The position numbers and the translations under genes were made by a program. From assembly GCA_947493335.1 (NCBI GenBank), contig CANLQO010000002.1:186001-250000 (forward strand): a stretch of 64,000 nucleotides of DNA, in the 5' to 3' direction. The notes beneath the pieces were generated by a model. The model saw only the letters and a list, made by a program, of their open reading frames with translations. It was not told where the DNA came from and did no database searches. Each line of letters starts with the position of its first letter. Positions within the stretch are counted from its first letter, which is position 1. Source of the DNA: an uncultured Paracoccaceae bacterium. Its GTDB lineage: Bacteria > Pseudomonadota > Alphaproteobacteria > Rhodobacterales > Rhodobacteraceae. Below, in pieces: positions 25,742 to 35,005 of the stretch.

Positions 25742-27220
25742 ATGCAAAGGTTTGCGTCATGGTTGCATGACGGCCCGCGCTGGCGGCGCGCCGGCATTCT
25801 GATTGGCCTTGGCGCATTAGCCGGATTGGGGCAAGCGCCTTTGGGTGTCTGGTGGATCGCTATTGCAGCGCTTTCGGTACTATTGAGCGTCTACGCCATG
25901 GCGCCGAACGCGGGACGGGCCTTTGGCACCGCTTGGGCCTTTGGCTTGGGCTACTTCGCGCTCACACTGCGCTGGATTATTGAGCCTTTTCTTGTGGATG
26001 CGGCCAGCACGGGCTGGATGGCCCCGTTTGCGATTGCGCTGATGGCAAGCGGTGCGGCGCTGTTTTGGGGCGCTGCCGCCTGGATCGCTTCCAAATTGAA
26101 AAGCGGCGCATTTGGCCTCGCTATGACATTGACATTGGCAGAGGCTGCGCGATCCCTGATCCTGACTGGCTTTCCATGGGCGCTGATCGGACACATCTGG
26201 GTCGACACCCCCCTTGCGCAAGCCGCGGCCTATGTCGGCCCGCACGGGCTGACATTCCTGACGCTTGTCCTGGCGTTTACGATTGCCGCCGTCGCTGCGC
26301 GCCGGTGGTTGGCGCTGCTTGGTCCTGCTTTGACGGTCTTGGGTTGGATCATGCTCAACCCCGGTGCAGCACCGAACCATGACGGACCGCTGGTTCGACT
26401 GGTGCAACCAAATGTCCCGCAGAATGAAAAGTGGGACCCTGACAGGCGGCAGTTCTACTTTGACCGCATGCTTGCCATGACAGGGGATGGGGACAGGCCC
26501 GACCTGATCGTCTGGCCTGAAACCGCGATACCGACGCTGCTCGACTTTGCGCAATCGCAGTTGGATCTGGTCTCAGAGGCGGCAGGCGGTGTCCCTCTGA
26601 TCACCGGCATCAACCGCAGCAACGGCCTGCGATATCACAACTCTTTCATCCTGCTGGGGCAGGGTGGCGTGATTGACCGGATTTACGACAAGGCCCATCT
26701 GGCCCCTTTTGGCGAATACATCCCCTTTGGTGAATGGCTGGACCGGTTCGGCATTCATGGGCTTGCGGCCTCTACCGGCGGCGGGTTCAGCCCCGGCGGT
26801 GTCCAGCCACTCGTCGAAATTCCGGGCATCGGACCAGCCCGCGCCCTGATCTGCTACGAGGGCATTTTCGCCGAAGAGGTCGGGCATGACGAGCGACCCC
26901 GGCTGATGGTGCTGATTACCAATGACGCCTGGTTTGGCACCGCTGCAGGACCTTATCAGCATCTGGCACAGGCGCAGTTGCGCGCAATCGAACAGGGCGT
27001 GCCCATGGTGCGCGTTGCAAACACCGGTATCAGCGCGATGATTGACGCGCAGGGTCGGATCACTGCGCAGATCCCGCTGGGGCAGGCCAGCGCGCTGGAT
27101 GTCCGCCTGCCGCCCGCCACAGCGCAGCCGCTTTATGCGCGTTATGGCGACATTCCTGTGATTTTGCTGGCGATTTTGTCACTGGCCGCAACGTCTTGGC
27201 GCAGGCGTCGCATTTCGTGA
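25742..27220 (+). CDS. lnt: Apolipoprotein N-acyltransferase Lnt
   Basis: 492 residues. Residues 1-215 form about seven membrane helices and residues 225-460 the periplasmic carbon-nitrogen hydrolase domain. The catalytic triad is present: Glu in VWPETAIPTL, Lys in YDKAHLAPFGEYIPFG, Cys in ALICYEGIF. Lnt transfers an acyl chain from phospholipid to the N-terminal Cys of apolipoproteins, the last step of lipoprotein maturation; the lipoprotein at 22.8 kb is a plausible substrate. The gene starts one base after corC and is followed by the metK riboswitch. Confidence 0.96.
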   Translation: MQRFASWLHDGPRWRRAGILIGLGALAGLGQAPLGVWWIAIAALSVLLSVYAMAPNAGRAFGTAWAFGLGYFALTLRWIIEPFLVDAASTGWMAPFAIALMASGAALFWGAAAWIASKLKSGAFGLAMTLTLAEAARSLILTGFPWALIGHIWVDTPLAQAAAYVGPHGLTFLTLVLAFTIAAVAARRWLALLGPALTVLGWIMLNPGAAPNHDGPLVRLVQPNVPQNEKWDPDRRQFYFDRMLAMTGDGDRPDLIVWPETAIPTLLDFAQSQLDLVSEAAGGVPLITGINRSNGLRYHNSFILLGQGGVIDRIYDKAHLAPFGEYIPFGEWLDRFGIHGLAASTGGGFSPGGVQPLVEIPGIGPARALICYEGIFAEEVGHDERPRLMVLITNDAWFGTAAGPYQHLAQAQLRAIEQGVPMVRVANTGISAMIDAQGRITAQIPLGQASALDVRLPPATAQPLYARYGDIPVILLAILSLAATSWRRRRIS

Positions 27221-27260
27221 TTGACCCTTTCAGGGCGGCCGCGTATCGAAACGACTGGTT

Positions 27261-27306
27261 TGTCACAACGGCTTCCTGACGTGGCAAAGTAACTTTTATC
27301 GGAGCA
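27261..27306 (+). promoter_or_regulatory. SAM/SAH riboswitch upstream of metK
   Basis: The leader contains the conserved core CACAACGGCTTCCTGACGTG (27264-27283). TGTCAC (27261-27266) pairs with GTGGCA (27281-27286) to form P1. GCTTCC (27271-27276) can pair with GGAGCA (27301-27306), which is also the ribosome-binding site of metK, forming the pseudoknot. This is the known architecture of the Rhodobacterales SAM/SAH riboswitch, which represses metK translation when SAM (or SAH) is bound. Recognition is from the remembered consensus, and pairing was checked by hand. Confidence 0.9.
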
Positions 27307-27311
27307 TTCCA

Positions 27312-28493
27312 ATGGCACGTAACGACTATATCTTCACCTCTGAAAGCGTTTCTGAGGGGCACCCTGACAAGGTCTGTGATCGGATTTCCGACGCCGTGCT
27401 TGACGCATTTCTGGCCGAAGAACCCGAGGCCCGCGTGGCCGCAGAGACCTTTGCCACGACCAACCGCGTCGTCATTGGCGGTGAAGTGGGCCTGTCAGAT
27501 CAGGCCAAGCTCAAGGATTACATGGGCCAGATCGAAGATATCGCCCGTGCCTGTATCAAGGACATCGGCTACGAGCAGGACAAGTTTCACTACGCCACAT
27601 GTGAGATCACCAACCTGTTGCACGAACAATCGGCGCATATCGCCCAAGGTGTCGATGCGGCAGCCGACAAAGACGAAGGTGCCGGCGATCAGGGGATCAT
27701 GTTCGGCTATGCCACCACCGAAACCGACGCGCTCATGCCAGCGCCCATTCAGTATTCCCACGCCATCCTGCGGCGTCTCGCTGAGGTCCGCAAAGATGGG
27801 ACCGAACCGGCCCTTGGGCCCGACGCCAAAAGCCAGCTTTCGGTTGTCTACAAGGGCGGCAAGCCGGTGGGCGTGTCGTCGCTGGTGCTGTCGACCCAGC
27901 ATCTGGACCCCGACCTGTCCAGCGCCGACATCCGCGCCATTGTGGAGCCTTATTTTCATGAGGTTCTTCCTGATGGTTGGTTGACCGATCAGACGGTCTG
28001 GCACGTGAACCCCACGGGCAAATTCGTCATTGGCGGCCCCGATGGGGATGCGGGTCTGACCGGGCGCAAGATCATCGTGGACACCTACGGTGGCGCGGCC
28101 CCGCATGGCGGCGGCGCGTTTTCCGGCAAGGACCCGACCAAGGTCGACCGCTCTGCCGCCTATGCCGCGCGCTATCTGGCAAAGAACGTCGTGGCCGCAG
28201 GCATGGCAGAACGCTGCACGATACAGCTGTCCTATGCCATTGGCGTGGCCGCACCGCTTTCCATCTATGCCGACACCCATGGCACCGGAGAAGTCGCGCC
28301 AGCCGCGATCGAGGCGGCGATCCCACAGGTGATGGACCTGACCCCACGCGGCATTCGGGGCCATCTGGGACTGAACAAGCCGATCTATCAACGCACTGCG
28401 GCCTATGGCCACTTTGGCCGCGAGCCGGATGCCGATGGCGGTTTCTCGTGGGAGCGGACCGATCTTGTCGAGGCTTTGAAAAAGGCTGTCTAA
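27312..28493 (+). CDS. metK: S-adenosylmethionine synthetase MetK
   Basis: 393 residues with three structurally repeated domains and the family motifs: [16 protein letters not shown] (ATP/Met loop) at the N-terminus, [12 protein letters not shown], and [25 protein letters not shown]. It makes SAM from methionine and ATP, feeding CcrM, TrmB, MiaB and the other methyltransferases in this window. Translation is likely controlled by the SAM/SAH riboswitch that covers its ribosome-binding site; the ATG lies five bases after the GGAGCA. Confidence 0.97.
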   Translation: MARNDYIFTSESVSEGHPDKVCDRISDAVLDAFLAEEPEARVAAETFATTNRVVIGGEVGLSDQAKLKDYMGQIEDIARACIKDIGYEQDKFHYATCEITNLLHEQSAHIAQGVDAAADKDEGAGDQGIMFGYATTETDALMPAPIQYSHAILRRLAEVRKDGTEPALGPDAKSQLSVVYKGGKPVGVSSLVLSTQHLDPDLSSADIRAIVEPYFHEVLPDGWLTDQTVWHVNPTGKFVIGGPDGDAGLTGRKIIVDTYGGAAPHGGGAFSGKDPTKVDRSAAYAARYLAKNVVAAGMAERCTIQLSYAIGVAAPLSIYADTHGTGEVAPAAIEAAIPQVMDLTPRGIRGHLGLNKPIYQRTAAYGHFGREPDADGGFSWERTDLVEALKKAV

Positions 28494-28519
28494 GATCAAC
28501 GGGTAAATATCCAAAATGC

Positions 28520-28546
28520 AAAGGCGGCCCCGTTCGGGCCGCCTTT
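28520..28546 (+). terminator. Intrinsic terminator after metK
   Basis: AAAGGCGGCCC (28520-28530) and GGGCCGCCTTT (28536-28546) form a perfect 11-bp stem with a five-base loop. The T-tract is limited to the stem end (TTTG TTG), so termination may be partial. Confidence 0.8.
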
Positions 28547-28582
28547 GTTGCCTTTGGAGGGCGGGGTTGCTAAGGCGCGGCC

Positions 28583-29296
28583 ATGAGCAAAGACAGACAT
28601 CCCAGCGGCGCGCCATGGCGCAACTTTTATGGCCGGTTCAAGGGCAAGACCCTGCGCGACAGCCAGAAAGACTACCTTGATAACGATCTGGTCGCGCTGT
28701 CGCCCGGCGCGGTATCCTGGGAAGACAACCCCGATCGCAACCCGATTGACCTGCCCAGACTTTTTGGCGACAAGCCGGTCTGGCTTGAGATCGGCTTTGG
28801 CGGGGGTGAGCATCTGGTACATATGGCCAAGACCTACCCCGATGTCGGCATTATCGGCTGTGAGCCCTTCATCAACGGGGTGGCCATGATGCTGGGCAAG
28901 ATCCGCGCGGCAGAGGTTGAAAACCTTGCCGTGCATCCCGGTGACGTGCGCGATCTTTTTGATGTGCTGCCAGATGGGTGCCTTCAGAAGGTCTTCCTCA
29001 ATTACCCCGACCCCTGGCCCAAGAAACGCCACCACCGCAGGCGGTTTGTAACGCCAGAACACCTGATCCCACTGCACCGCGTGATGGCCGATGGGGCCGA
29101 ACTGCGGGTGGTGACCGATATCGCTGATTACGTGCGCCAAACATTGGAAGAGGTGCCAAAGGCGGGCTTTGACTGGCTGGCCGAGGGACCGGATGATTGG
29201 CGCACACCTTGGGCTGACTGGCTGTCCACGCGATATGAGCAAAAGGCGATCCGCGAAGGGCGGCCTCAGCATTATCTGACCTTCCGCAAGATGTGA
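28583..29296 (+). CDS. trmB: tRNA (guanine-N7-)-methyltransferase TrmB
   Basis: 237 residues. The class I methyltransferase fold carries WLEIGFGGGEHLVHMA (SAM loop), IIGCEPFINGV, and the family hallmark LNYPDPWPKKRHHRRR, followed by DWLSTRYEQKAIREGRP at the C-terminus. It methylates G46 of the tRNA variable loop at N7. It lies 36 bp after the metK terminator and is followed by a repeat-like palindrome and aroA. Confidence 0.97.
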   Translation: MSKDRHPSGAPWRNFYGRFKGKTLRDSQKDYLDNDLVALSPGAVSWEDNPDRNPIDLPRLFGDKPVWLEIGFGGGEHLVHMAKTYPDVGIIGCEPFINGVAMMLGKIRAAEVENLAVHPGDVRDLFDVLPDGCLQKVFLNYPDPWPKKRHHRRRFVTPEHLIPLHRVMADGAELRVVTDIADYVRQTLEEVPKAGFDWLAEGPDDWRTPWADWLSTRYEQKAIREGRPQHYLTFRKM

Positions 29297-29300
29297 TGTC

Positions 29301-29347
29301 TTGGGGGCCAGCCCCCAAACCCCCGAAGTATTTCTGACCAGAAGAAG
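29301..29347. repeat. Rhodobacterales-type intergenic palindromic element
   Basis: TTGGGGGC (29301-29308), a two-base loop and GCCCCCAA (29311-29318) form a perfect 8-bp hairpin, followed by ACCCCCGAAGTATTTCTGAC and an AGAAGAAG tail. Sequences of this form (G-rich/C-rich hairpin, then CCCCCGGAGTATTT and a purine tail) recur between genes in many Rhodobacteraceae genomes. Only one copy is seen in this window. It may also act as the trmB terminator. Confidence 0.6.
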
Positions 29348-29410
29348 TGCGGGGCGTGGACCCTGCCTGTGCCCTGCGTTATCACGCGGTGAAGTGAGGA
29401 AGGACGATCC

Positions 29411-30763
29411 ATGAGCAGCCACGGCACCCCTATTCCGATGACATCCCGGCCTTGTGGCCCGCTCAAGGGTGTGGCCCATGTGCCGGGCGACAAATCAATC
29501 TCTCACCGGTCTTTGATCCTTGGCGCGCTGAGCGTGGGCGAGACCCAGATCACCGGCCTTTTGGAAGGTGATGACGTGCTGGATACGGCAAAGGCGATGC
29601 GATCCTTTGGCGCCGAAGTGACCCAGCACGGCCCCGGCGAATGGTCGGTCAAAGGCGTGGGTGTCGGCGGATTTGCAGAGCCTGACCACGTAATCGACTG
29701 CGGCAATTCCGGAACTGGTGTGCGGCTTATCATGGGGTCGATGGCGACGTCCCCGATCACGGCGACCTTCACAGGCGATGCATCGCTGAACAGCCGCCCG
29801 ATGGCACGGATTACGGATCCGCTGGCGCTTTTTGGCTGTTCCGCTGTGGGGCGGCAAAAAGGACGTCTGCCAATGACGCTGGTTGGGGCCGTCGACCCCG
29901 TGCCAGTGCGCTACACCACGCCTGTCCCCTCTGCGCAGGTCAAATCTGCCGTGTTGCTGGCCGGGCTTAACGCGCCGGGCGAAACAGTTGTGATCGAGAA
30001 GGAAGCGACCCGCGACCATACCGAACGGATGCTGGCCGGGTTCGGGGCCGATATCACGGTTGAGGAAACCGAAGAGGGCCGAGTGATCACGCTGAAGGGT
30101 CAGCCGGAACTGACCCCGCAAGACATCACCGTGCCGCGTGACCCATCCTCTGCCGCCTTCCCGGTTTGCGCCGCGATTGTCGTGCCGGGGTCAGACGTGC
30201 TGGTGCCAAATATCGGGCTGAACCCGACCCGGGCCGGTCTTTTCTTTACCCTGCAAGACATGGGGGCCGATCTGACCTTTGAAAACATGCGCGAGGAAGG
30301 CGGCGAGCCCGTCGCCGACCTGCGCGCGCGATTCTCGCCCAACCTAAAGGGCGTCGCTGTGCCGCCGGAACGCGCGGCGAGCATGATCGACGAATACCCT
30401 GTGTTGTCTGTTGTCGCCTCCTTTGCTGAGGGCGTGACGGACATGCAAGGCGTCAAGGAACTGCGCGTGAAAGAAAGCGACCGAATTGACGCGATGGCGC
30501 AGGGTCTGCGCGCCGCAGGTGTTGAAGTCGAAGAGGGCGAAGACTGGTGGAAAGTCAATGGCTTGGGGCATGGCAATCTACCGGGTGGCGCCTTGGTTGA
30601 GACCCGACTGGATCACCGGATTGCCATGGCGTTCGCGGTCATGGGCATGGCCACACAAAAGCCGATGCAACTGGACGATGGCGGGCCGATCACAACGTCG
30701 TTCCCGATTTTTGAAGCGCTGATGGCCGATCTTGGCGCGCAACTGGTGCGGAGCAACGGATGA
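29411..30763 (+). CDS. aroA: 3-phosphoshikimate 1-carboxyvinyltransferase (EPSP synthase) AroA
   Basis: 450 residues. Motifs of EPSP synthase are seen in order: [74 protein letters not shown] and [13 protein letters not shown]. The sequence is closer to the alpha/gram-positive (class II) enzymes than to E. coli ([15 protein letters not shown]), although the active-site loop carries Gly (NSGTG). It condenses shikimate-3-phosphate with phosphoenolpyruvate. It overlaps cmk by four bases (ATGA), the usual aroA-cmk operon. Confidence 0.97.
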   Translation: MSSHGTPIPMTSRPCGPLKGVAHVPGDKSISHRSLILGALSVGETQITGLLEGDDVLDTAKAMRSFGAEVTQHGPGEWSVKGVGVGGFAEPDHVIDCGNSGTGVRLIMGSMATSPITATFTGDASLNSRPMARITDPLALFGCSAVGRQKGRLPMTLVGAVDPVPVRYTTPVPSAQVKSAVLLAGLNAPGETVVIEKEATRDHTERMLAGFGADITVEETEEGRVITLKGQPELTPQDITVPRDPSSAAFPVCAAIVVPGSDVLVPNIGLNPTRAGLFFTLQDMGADLTFENMREEGGEPVADLRARFSPNLKGVAVPPERAASMIDEYPVLSVVASFAEGVTDMQGVKELRVKESDRIDAMAQGLRAAGVEVEEGEDWWKVNGLGHGNLPGGALVETRLDHRIAMAFAVMGMATQKPMQLDDGGPITTSFPIFEALMADLGAQLVRSNG

Positions 30764-31374
30764 TCTTTACCGTCGCCATCGACGGCCCTGCCGCAGCGGG
30801 AAAAGGCACGATCAGCCGGGCGGTTGCGAAAGAGTTTAACCTTGCACATCTCGACACCGGGTTACTTTACCGTGCGGTGGGTGCGGGCGTGATCGCAGGT
30901 GGTGAAGCATTGGCCGTCGCCAAAGCGCTTGATCCGCGCGATCTGGAGAACCCCGACCTGCGCACGCAGGCCGTCGCTGACGCCGCAAGCCAGGTTGCCG
31001 TGATCCCGGAGGTCAGGGCGGCATTGGTGCAGTTTCAAAAGGATTTCGCCCGACGCGAGGGCGGCGCGGTGCTGGACGGCCGCGACATCGGGACCGTGAT
31101 TTGCCCCAGCGCAGAGGTGAAACTCTACGTCACCGCCTCTGCCAGAACCCGCGCCGGGCGACGGCATAAGGAGCTGACGGAAAAGGGATTTTCGACAGCC
31201 TTTGAAACCGTACTGGCCGAAGTCGAAGACCGTGACCGCCGCGATTCCAGCCGGGCCACGGCACCGCTGATGGCCGCAAGTGATGCGCTGACGATTGATA
31301 CTTCGGATTTGTCGATTGCAGATGCGGTGGCCGTCGCGGTCAAAGCTGTGGCAGCGAAATATCCGGTCACATAA
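30760..31374 (+). CDS. cmk: Cytidylate kinase Cmk
   Basis: 204 residues. P-loop GPAAAGKGT at residues 7-15, then [13 protein letters not shown] and [23 protein letters not shown], with [11 protein letters not shown] near the C-terminus, as in bacterial CMP kinases. It phosphorylates CMP and dCMP. The ATG at 30760 overlaps the aroA stop. rpsA, its frequent downstream neighbour, is not present; an exported unknown protein follows instead. Confidence 0.96.
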   Translation: MIFTVAIDGPAAAGKGTISRAVAKEFNLAHLDTGLLYRAVGAGVIAGGEALAVAKALDPRDLENPDLRTQAVADAASQVAVIPEVRAALVQFQKDFARREGGAVLDGRDIGTVICPSAEVKLYVTASARTRAGRRHKELTEKGFSTAFETVLAEVEDRDRRDSSRATAPLMAASDALTIDTSDLSIADAVAVAVKAVAAKYPVT

Positions 31375-31430
31375 GTTTGGCTAGGCCGTGTGCGGCCTGA
31401 TGGGGTAGCCTTTCCGGCAGGAGGCCCCTC

Positions 31431-31949
31431 ATGCTTAAACCCCTGTTCCTGATCGCGGCTTTGGTCGCAACGCCACTGGCAGCGCAAGAGACAGAACCGC
31501 CCATGTCGATGGCGCGGATGATCGAAATCATCACCGCATTGGATCCCGATGCCGGTCCGGAGGGTGGTGGAATTTCCTTTACGATTCAGGATGTTCCGGT
31601 ACTGGTTTTTGCCGACCCCGCGATGAACCGGATGCGCGCCATGGTGCCCATCAGACGGGTTGAGGGGATGACGCAAGAGGAGCTCGCCCGCGTCATGCAA
31701 GCCAATTTCGACACGGCCCTTGATGCCCGTTATGCCATCGCAAGGGGCCAGCTGTGGGGCGTTTTTATCCATCCGCTCAAAGAGTTAGAGCGCGATCAGC
31801 TGATCTCTGGCATCGGGCAGACGGTGAATATCGCGCTGACCTATGGCACGGTCTTCCATGGTGGAGCGGCCCAGTTTGGTGGCGGCGATAGCATCGCACT
31901 GCAAGAACAATTGCTGCAGGACTTGCTGGAAAAGGGCCAGGACATTTAA
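31431..31949 (+). CDS. Exported protein of unknown function, YbjN/chaperone-like fold suspected
   Basis: 172 residues with a signal peptide (LFLIAALVATPLAA before QETE). The mature part is a compact alpha/beta domain: SFTIQDVPVLVFADPAMNRMRAMVPIRR, GMTQEELARVMQANFDTALDARYAIARGQLWGVFIHPL, then helices. The pattern of a strand pair, a helix with VMQANFD and two further strands recalls YbjN and type-III chaperone folds, but this is a loose resemblance. It is monocistronic between cmk and a GNAT gene. Function not known. Confidence 0.7.
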   Translation: MLKPLFLIAALVATPLAAQETEPPMSMARMIEIITALDPDAGPEGGGISFTIQDVPVLVFADPAMNRMRAMVPIRRVEGMTQEELARVMQANFDTALDARYAIARGQLWGVFIHPLKELERDQLISGIGQTVNIALTYGTVFHGGAAQFGGGDSIALQEQLLQDLLEKGQDI

Positions 31950-32056
31950 CGCACCGATTGGTGTGCACAATCGATACACAAACCGTACACATCCCGTGCT
32001 GACGAAAGTCTTAACCGGCGTTAAGTTAACCTTTGAGCCATCAGGACGGGGACACC

Positions 32057-32500
32057 ATGACCATCACAATTCGATCCGTCGCAGCCGACGACCGCGCCGC
32101 CTGGGGGCAGCTTTACGCGGCCTATGCGGATTTCTATCAGGTGACCCAAACCGAAGACATGCGAGAGCGGGTCTGGGGCTGGCTAATGGACACCGCGCAT
32201 GAAGTCGAAGGCCTCGTTGCCGAGACGGATGACGGATTGATCGGCATTGCCCACATCCGCCCCTTTGCCCGGCCACTTGCTGCAGCGACGGGCGGGTTTC
32301 TGGACGATTTGTTTGTCGATCCCGCGGCCAGAGGATCAGGTGCCGCAGATGCGCTTATCGCGGCGATAAAGGCCGAAGGCGGCAAACGCGGCTGGGGTGT
32401 CATCCGCTGGATCACGGCAGAAGACAACACACGGGCCCGCAAAGTCTATGACCGGACAGCGGTCGCGACCAAATGGGTGACCTACGATCTGCTGGTTTGA
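32057..32500 (+). CDS. GNAT-family N-acetyltransferase
   Basis: 147 residues from the ATG at 32057; the frame is open upstream but this start gives MTITIRSVAADDRAAW, a normal GNAT beginning. The acetyl-CoA site is LDDLFVDPAARGSGAADALIAAI (Q/RxxGxG/A region) and the C-terminal strand WITAEDNTRARKVYDRTAVATKWVTYDL is typical. Substrate unknown. Short sequences TTGTGCACAC/GTGTGCACAA lie on both sides of the gene. Confidence 0.88.
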   Translation: MTITIRSVAADDRAAWGQLYAAYADFYQVTQTEDMRERVWGWLMDTAHEVEGLVAETDDGLIGIAHIRPFARPLAAATGGFLDDLFVDPAARGSGAADALIAAIKAEGGKRGWGVIRWITAEDNTRARKVYDRTAVATKWVTYDLLV

Positions 32501-32634
32501 AGCCGCGGCACCGCACTCCGGCTTGGCCGTGATCGACCGCACGAGGGAAGCCGGGATTTGTGCACACATTGTGCATCTGTCATTGGCGGCATAGGTTGGG
32601 GCAACGCTAACACCAGACATCACGGATATGCCCT

Positions 32635-32880
32635 ATGACCCAACGCCTGCACCTTGTTTTCGGCGGAGAGCTGATCGACCCCACCAAGAACGCCTTTAAG
32701 GACGTTGATGCCATTGATATTGTTGGGATGTTTCCCGACTACGACTCGGCCTACAACGCATGGAAGTCAGCCGCACAGCGCACCGTTGACGACGCGCATA
32801 TGCGGTATTTCATCGCCCACATCCACCGCCTGCGGGATGAAGAGACCGCCGCCTCGCCGACCGAAGAGCTGGGCAGCTAA
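32635..32880 (+). CDS. DUF4170 family small protein
   Basis: 81 residues: LVFGGELIDPT, DVDAIDIVGMFPDYDSAYNAWKSAAQRTVDDAHMRYFIAHIHRL. This is the DUF4170 pattern seen next to waaA-lpxK in Rhodobacterales and related orders. It is soluble and has no known activity. The WaaA-like gene starts nine bases after its stop, so it belongs to the lipid-A/core operon and may assist it. Confidence 0.85.
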   Translation: MTQRLHLVFGGELIDPTKNAFKDVDAIDIVGMFPDYDSAYNAWKSAAQRTVDDAHMRYFIAHIHRLRDEETAASPTEELGS

Positions 32881-32889
32881 GTCGTTGAA

Positions 32890-34005
32890 ATGACAGCAGT
32901 CGGGGGGCAAAATCCGGACGAGGCGCTTGTCTGGGTCCGGTGTGAGGATCCCACACGCCTGCCTGCCATTGCCGATTTGGGCGAACGCGTCAATCAGGAC
33001 GGTGACCCGGTCCGGTTCATCATTACCCAGCGCAACGACCCCACCATGCCCCACCCCAAGGGCGGGCGGGCGCTGCGGATTTTTCTGGCCACACATCGAC
33101 CCATCATGGTGATCCTTGTAGGCGGTGTGATCGACGCCCAGATTCTGGCGGCTTGTGAGGCGGTGAAAACCCCGGTGATTACCGTCGAAGCGCGGCCCGA
33201 TACCTTGCGCGAAATGACCGGCGGCTGGTTTCGAGCGGGCGCGCGCCCGGCGCTTTTTGGCATTACCGCCTCGTTCGCGACCGACGCCCGGGCTGCAGAC
33301 ACTTTGCGTAAACTGGGCGTTCCGGAAGATCAGGTCTTTGCCGTCGGGCCGCTTGAAAAAGGCGGACGGATTCTGCCCCATAATGAGGCCGAGCGGCACG
33401 AAATCTCTCAGACCTTGGGGAACCGCCCGGTCTGGCTGGCGCGGGCGGCCCGGCTTGAGGACGTTGAAACCATTGCCGTCGCCCACCGCCACGCGACGCG
33501 CAAATCCCACCGCCTGATGCTGATTATCGTCCCCGAACGACCCATCTTTGGAGAGGATTTTGCCGAGTCATTCCGCAACATGGGCTATTACGCGGGGCTG
33601 CGGTCCGCCGGGGATGAACCCGATGAAACCAGTCAGGTCTATATCGCCGATCTGGATGGCGAAGACGGGCTTTGGCTGCGGCTGGCCCCGATCTGCTATG
33701 CGGTGGGCACGCTTGATCGCGGCGCGACCCATGACCCCTTTGAGGCCGCCGCCCTGGGTTCGGTTATCGTGCATGGCCTGAAGACCGATCCATTCGAAGA
33801 CCGCTTTCGACGGCTGCTGCGCGCCGGTGCAAGTCTTGGCATTTCGGAGGCCACAAAGCTGGGGCAAAGCATCGAACAACTGCTGTCTGCTGATCGCGCG
33901 GCCGAGATGGCTGTCGCAGGCTGGGAAGTGACCTCAAGCGGGGCGGAAATCAGCAACCGGTTGGTGGGCCTGATCCAGCACCAGCTTGATCATATGGGGC
34001 GCTAG
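32890..34005 (+). CDS. waaA: WaaA/KdtA-like Kdo transferase, shortened N-terminus
   Basis: 371 residues, about 50 fewer than standard WaaA. The C-terminal glycosyltransferase half is good: [50 protein letters not shown]...[12 protein letters not shown]. The N-terminal half lacks the membrane anchor and the HAASVGE-type segment that carries the catalytic base in WaaA; here it reads [17 protein letters not shown]. It may be a divergent Kdo transferase or a paralogue that has lost activity. Its neighbours DUF4170 and lpxK support a lipid-A role. Confidence 0.65.
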   Translation: MTAVGGQNPDEALVWVRCEDPTRLPAIADLGERVNQDGDPVRFIITQRNDPTMPHPKGGRALRIFLATHRPIMVILVGGVIDAQILAACEAVKTPVITVEARPDTLREMTGGWFRAGARPALFGITASFATDARAADTLRKLGVPEDQVFAVGPLEKGGRILPHNEAERHEISQTLGNRPVWLARAARLEDVETIAVAHRHATRKSHRLMLIIVPERPIFGEDFAESFRNMGYYAGLRSAGDEPDETSQVYIADLDGEDGLWLRLAPICYAVGTLDRGATHDPFEAAALGSVIVHGLKTDPFEDRFRRLLRAGASLGISEATKLGQSIEQLLSADRAAEMAVAGWEVTSSGAEISNRLVGLIQHQLDHMGR

Positions 34006-34006
34006 G

Positions 34007-35005
34007 ATGCGGTCGCCCGCCTTTTGGTCATTGCCACCCGATCGCCCGGGTTGGCAAGCGCGGTTGCTGGCGCCATTGGGCGCGCTATATGCCGCGGCGA
34101 CGCGGCGGCGTGTGGCACAAACGGCAAGTCTGAAGGCCGACGTTCCCGTCATCTGCATCGGCAACATTAATGCGGGCGGCACTGGCAAGACGCCGACCGC
34201 AATCGCGCTGGTGGAGCGGCTGACCGGTTGGGGCCATGCCGTGCATGCCGTATCCCGCGGCTACGGTGGGCACTTGCAAGGACCGCTGCAGGTGGACCCG
34301 AGGACGCACTCGGCAGGCGACGTCGGGGATGAACCGCTTTTACTGGCGGCCTTCGGCCCGACCTGGATCGCCAAGGACCGCGCCGCAGGGGTTCAAGCCG
34401 CGCAATCCGCAGGGGCAGAGGTCATTCTGCTGGACGATGGCTTTCAAAATCCAAGCGTGGCGAAAGACTTAACCCTTGTTGTCGTGGATGCCCATCAAGG
34501 GTTTGGCAATGGCCGTGTTCTGCCGGCGGGGCCCCTGCGCGAACCGGTTGCGACCGGTTTGCGGCGCGCGGATCTGCTGCTTGCGATCGGTGCAACCGCC
34601 GCCCAGGACAGGTTCCGCCAAAGATGGCCCAAGGCCCCGCCAGACCTGACCGGAGAATTGACGCCGCTGATTACGGGCATGCCATGGCAAAGCCTGCGGC
34701 TGCTGGCCTTTGCCGGGATTGGCTATCCGGAAAAGTTCTTTCAGACCTTGCGCGCCATGGGGGCTGATGTGGTGCGCGGTGAGGCGCTGGAGGATCACCA
34801 GCCGCTGACAGAGGCGCTGATGACCCGGCTGGAGCTTGAGGCCAAGACGCGCGTCGCCCAGTTGGTCACAACCGAGAAGGACGCAGTGCGTCTGCCGGAC
34901 ACCTTTCGCGCCAAAGTTCTGACACTGCCCGTGCGTTTGCAACTTGATGACTGGGGTCCGCTGGATGCCAAGCTGGCAGATATTGGCATCAAACCAAAGA
35001 CTTAG
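34007..35005 (+). CDS. lpxK: Tetraacyldisaccharide 4'-kinase LpxK
   Basis: 332 residues from the ATG at 34007, one base after the WaaA-like stop. The inner-membrane anchoring region (residues 15-40) precedes the P-loop [21 protein letters not shown], then [48 protein letters not shown]: the full LpxK signature. It adds the 4' phosphate to the lipid A disaccharide on the cytoplasmic face. The stop overlaps the convergent CoA-transferase end by four bases. Confidence 0.96.
   Translation: MRSPAFWSLPPDRPGWQARLLAPLGALYAAATRRRVAQTASLKADVPVICIGNINAGGTGKTPTAIALVERLTGWGHAVHAVSRGYGGHLQGPLQVDPRTHSAGDVGDEPLLLAAFGPTWIAKDRAAGVQAAQSAGAEVILLDDGFQNPSVAKDLTLVVVDAHQGFGNGRVLPAGPLREPVATGLRRADLLLAIGATAAQDRFRQRWPKAPPDLTGELTPLITGMPWQSLRLLAFAGIGYPEKFFQTLRAMGADVVRGEALEDHQPLTEALMTRLELEAKTRVAQLVTTEKDAVRLPDTFRAKVLTLPVRLQLDDWGPLDAKLADIGIKPKT

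Noticed and set aside
27495-28616. Long minus-strand frame opposite metK
   Set aside because: metK is certain on the plus strand; the other frame is a shadow caused by high-GC third positions.
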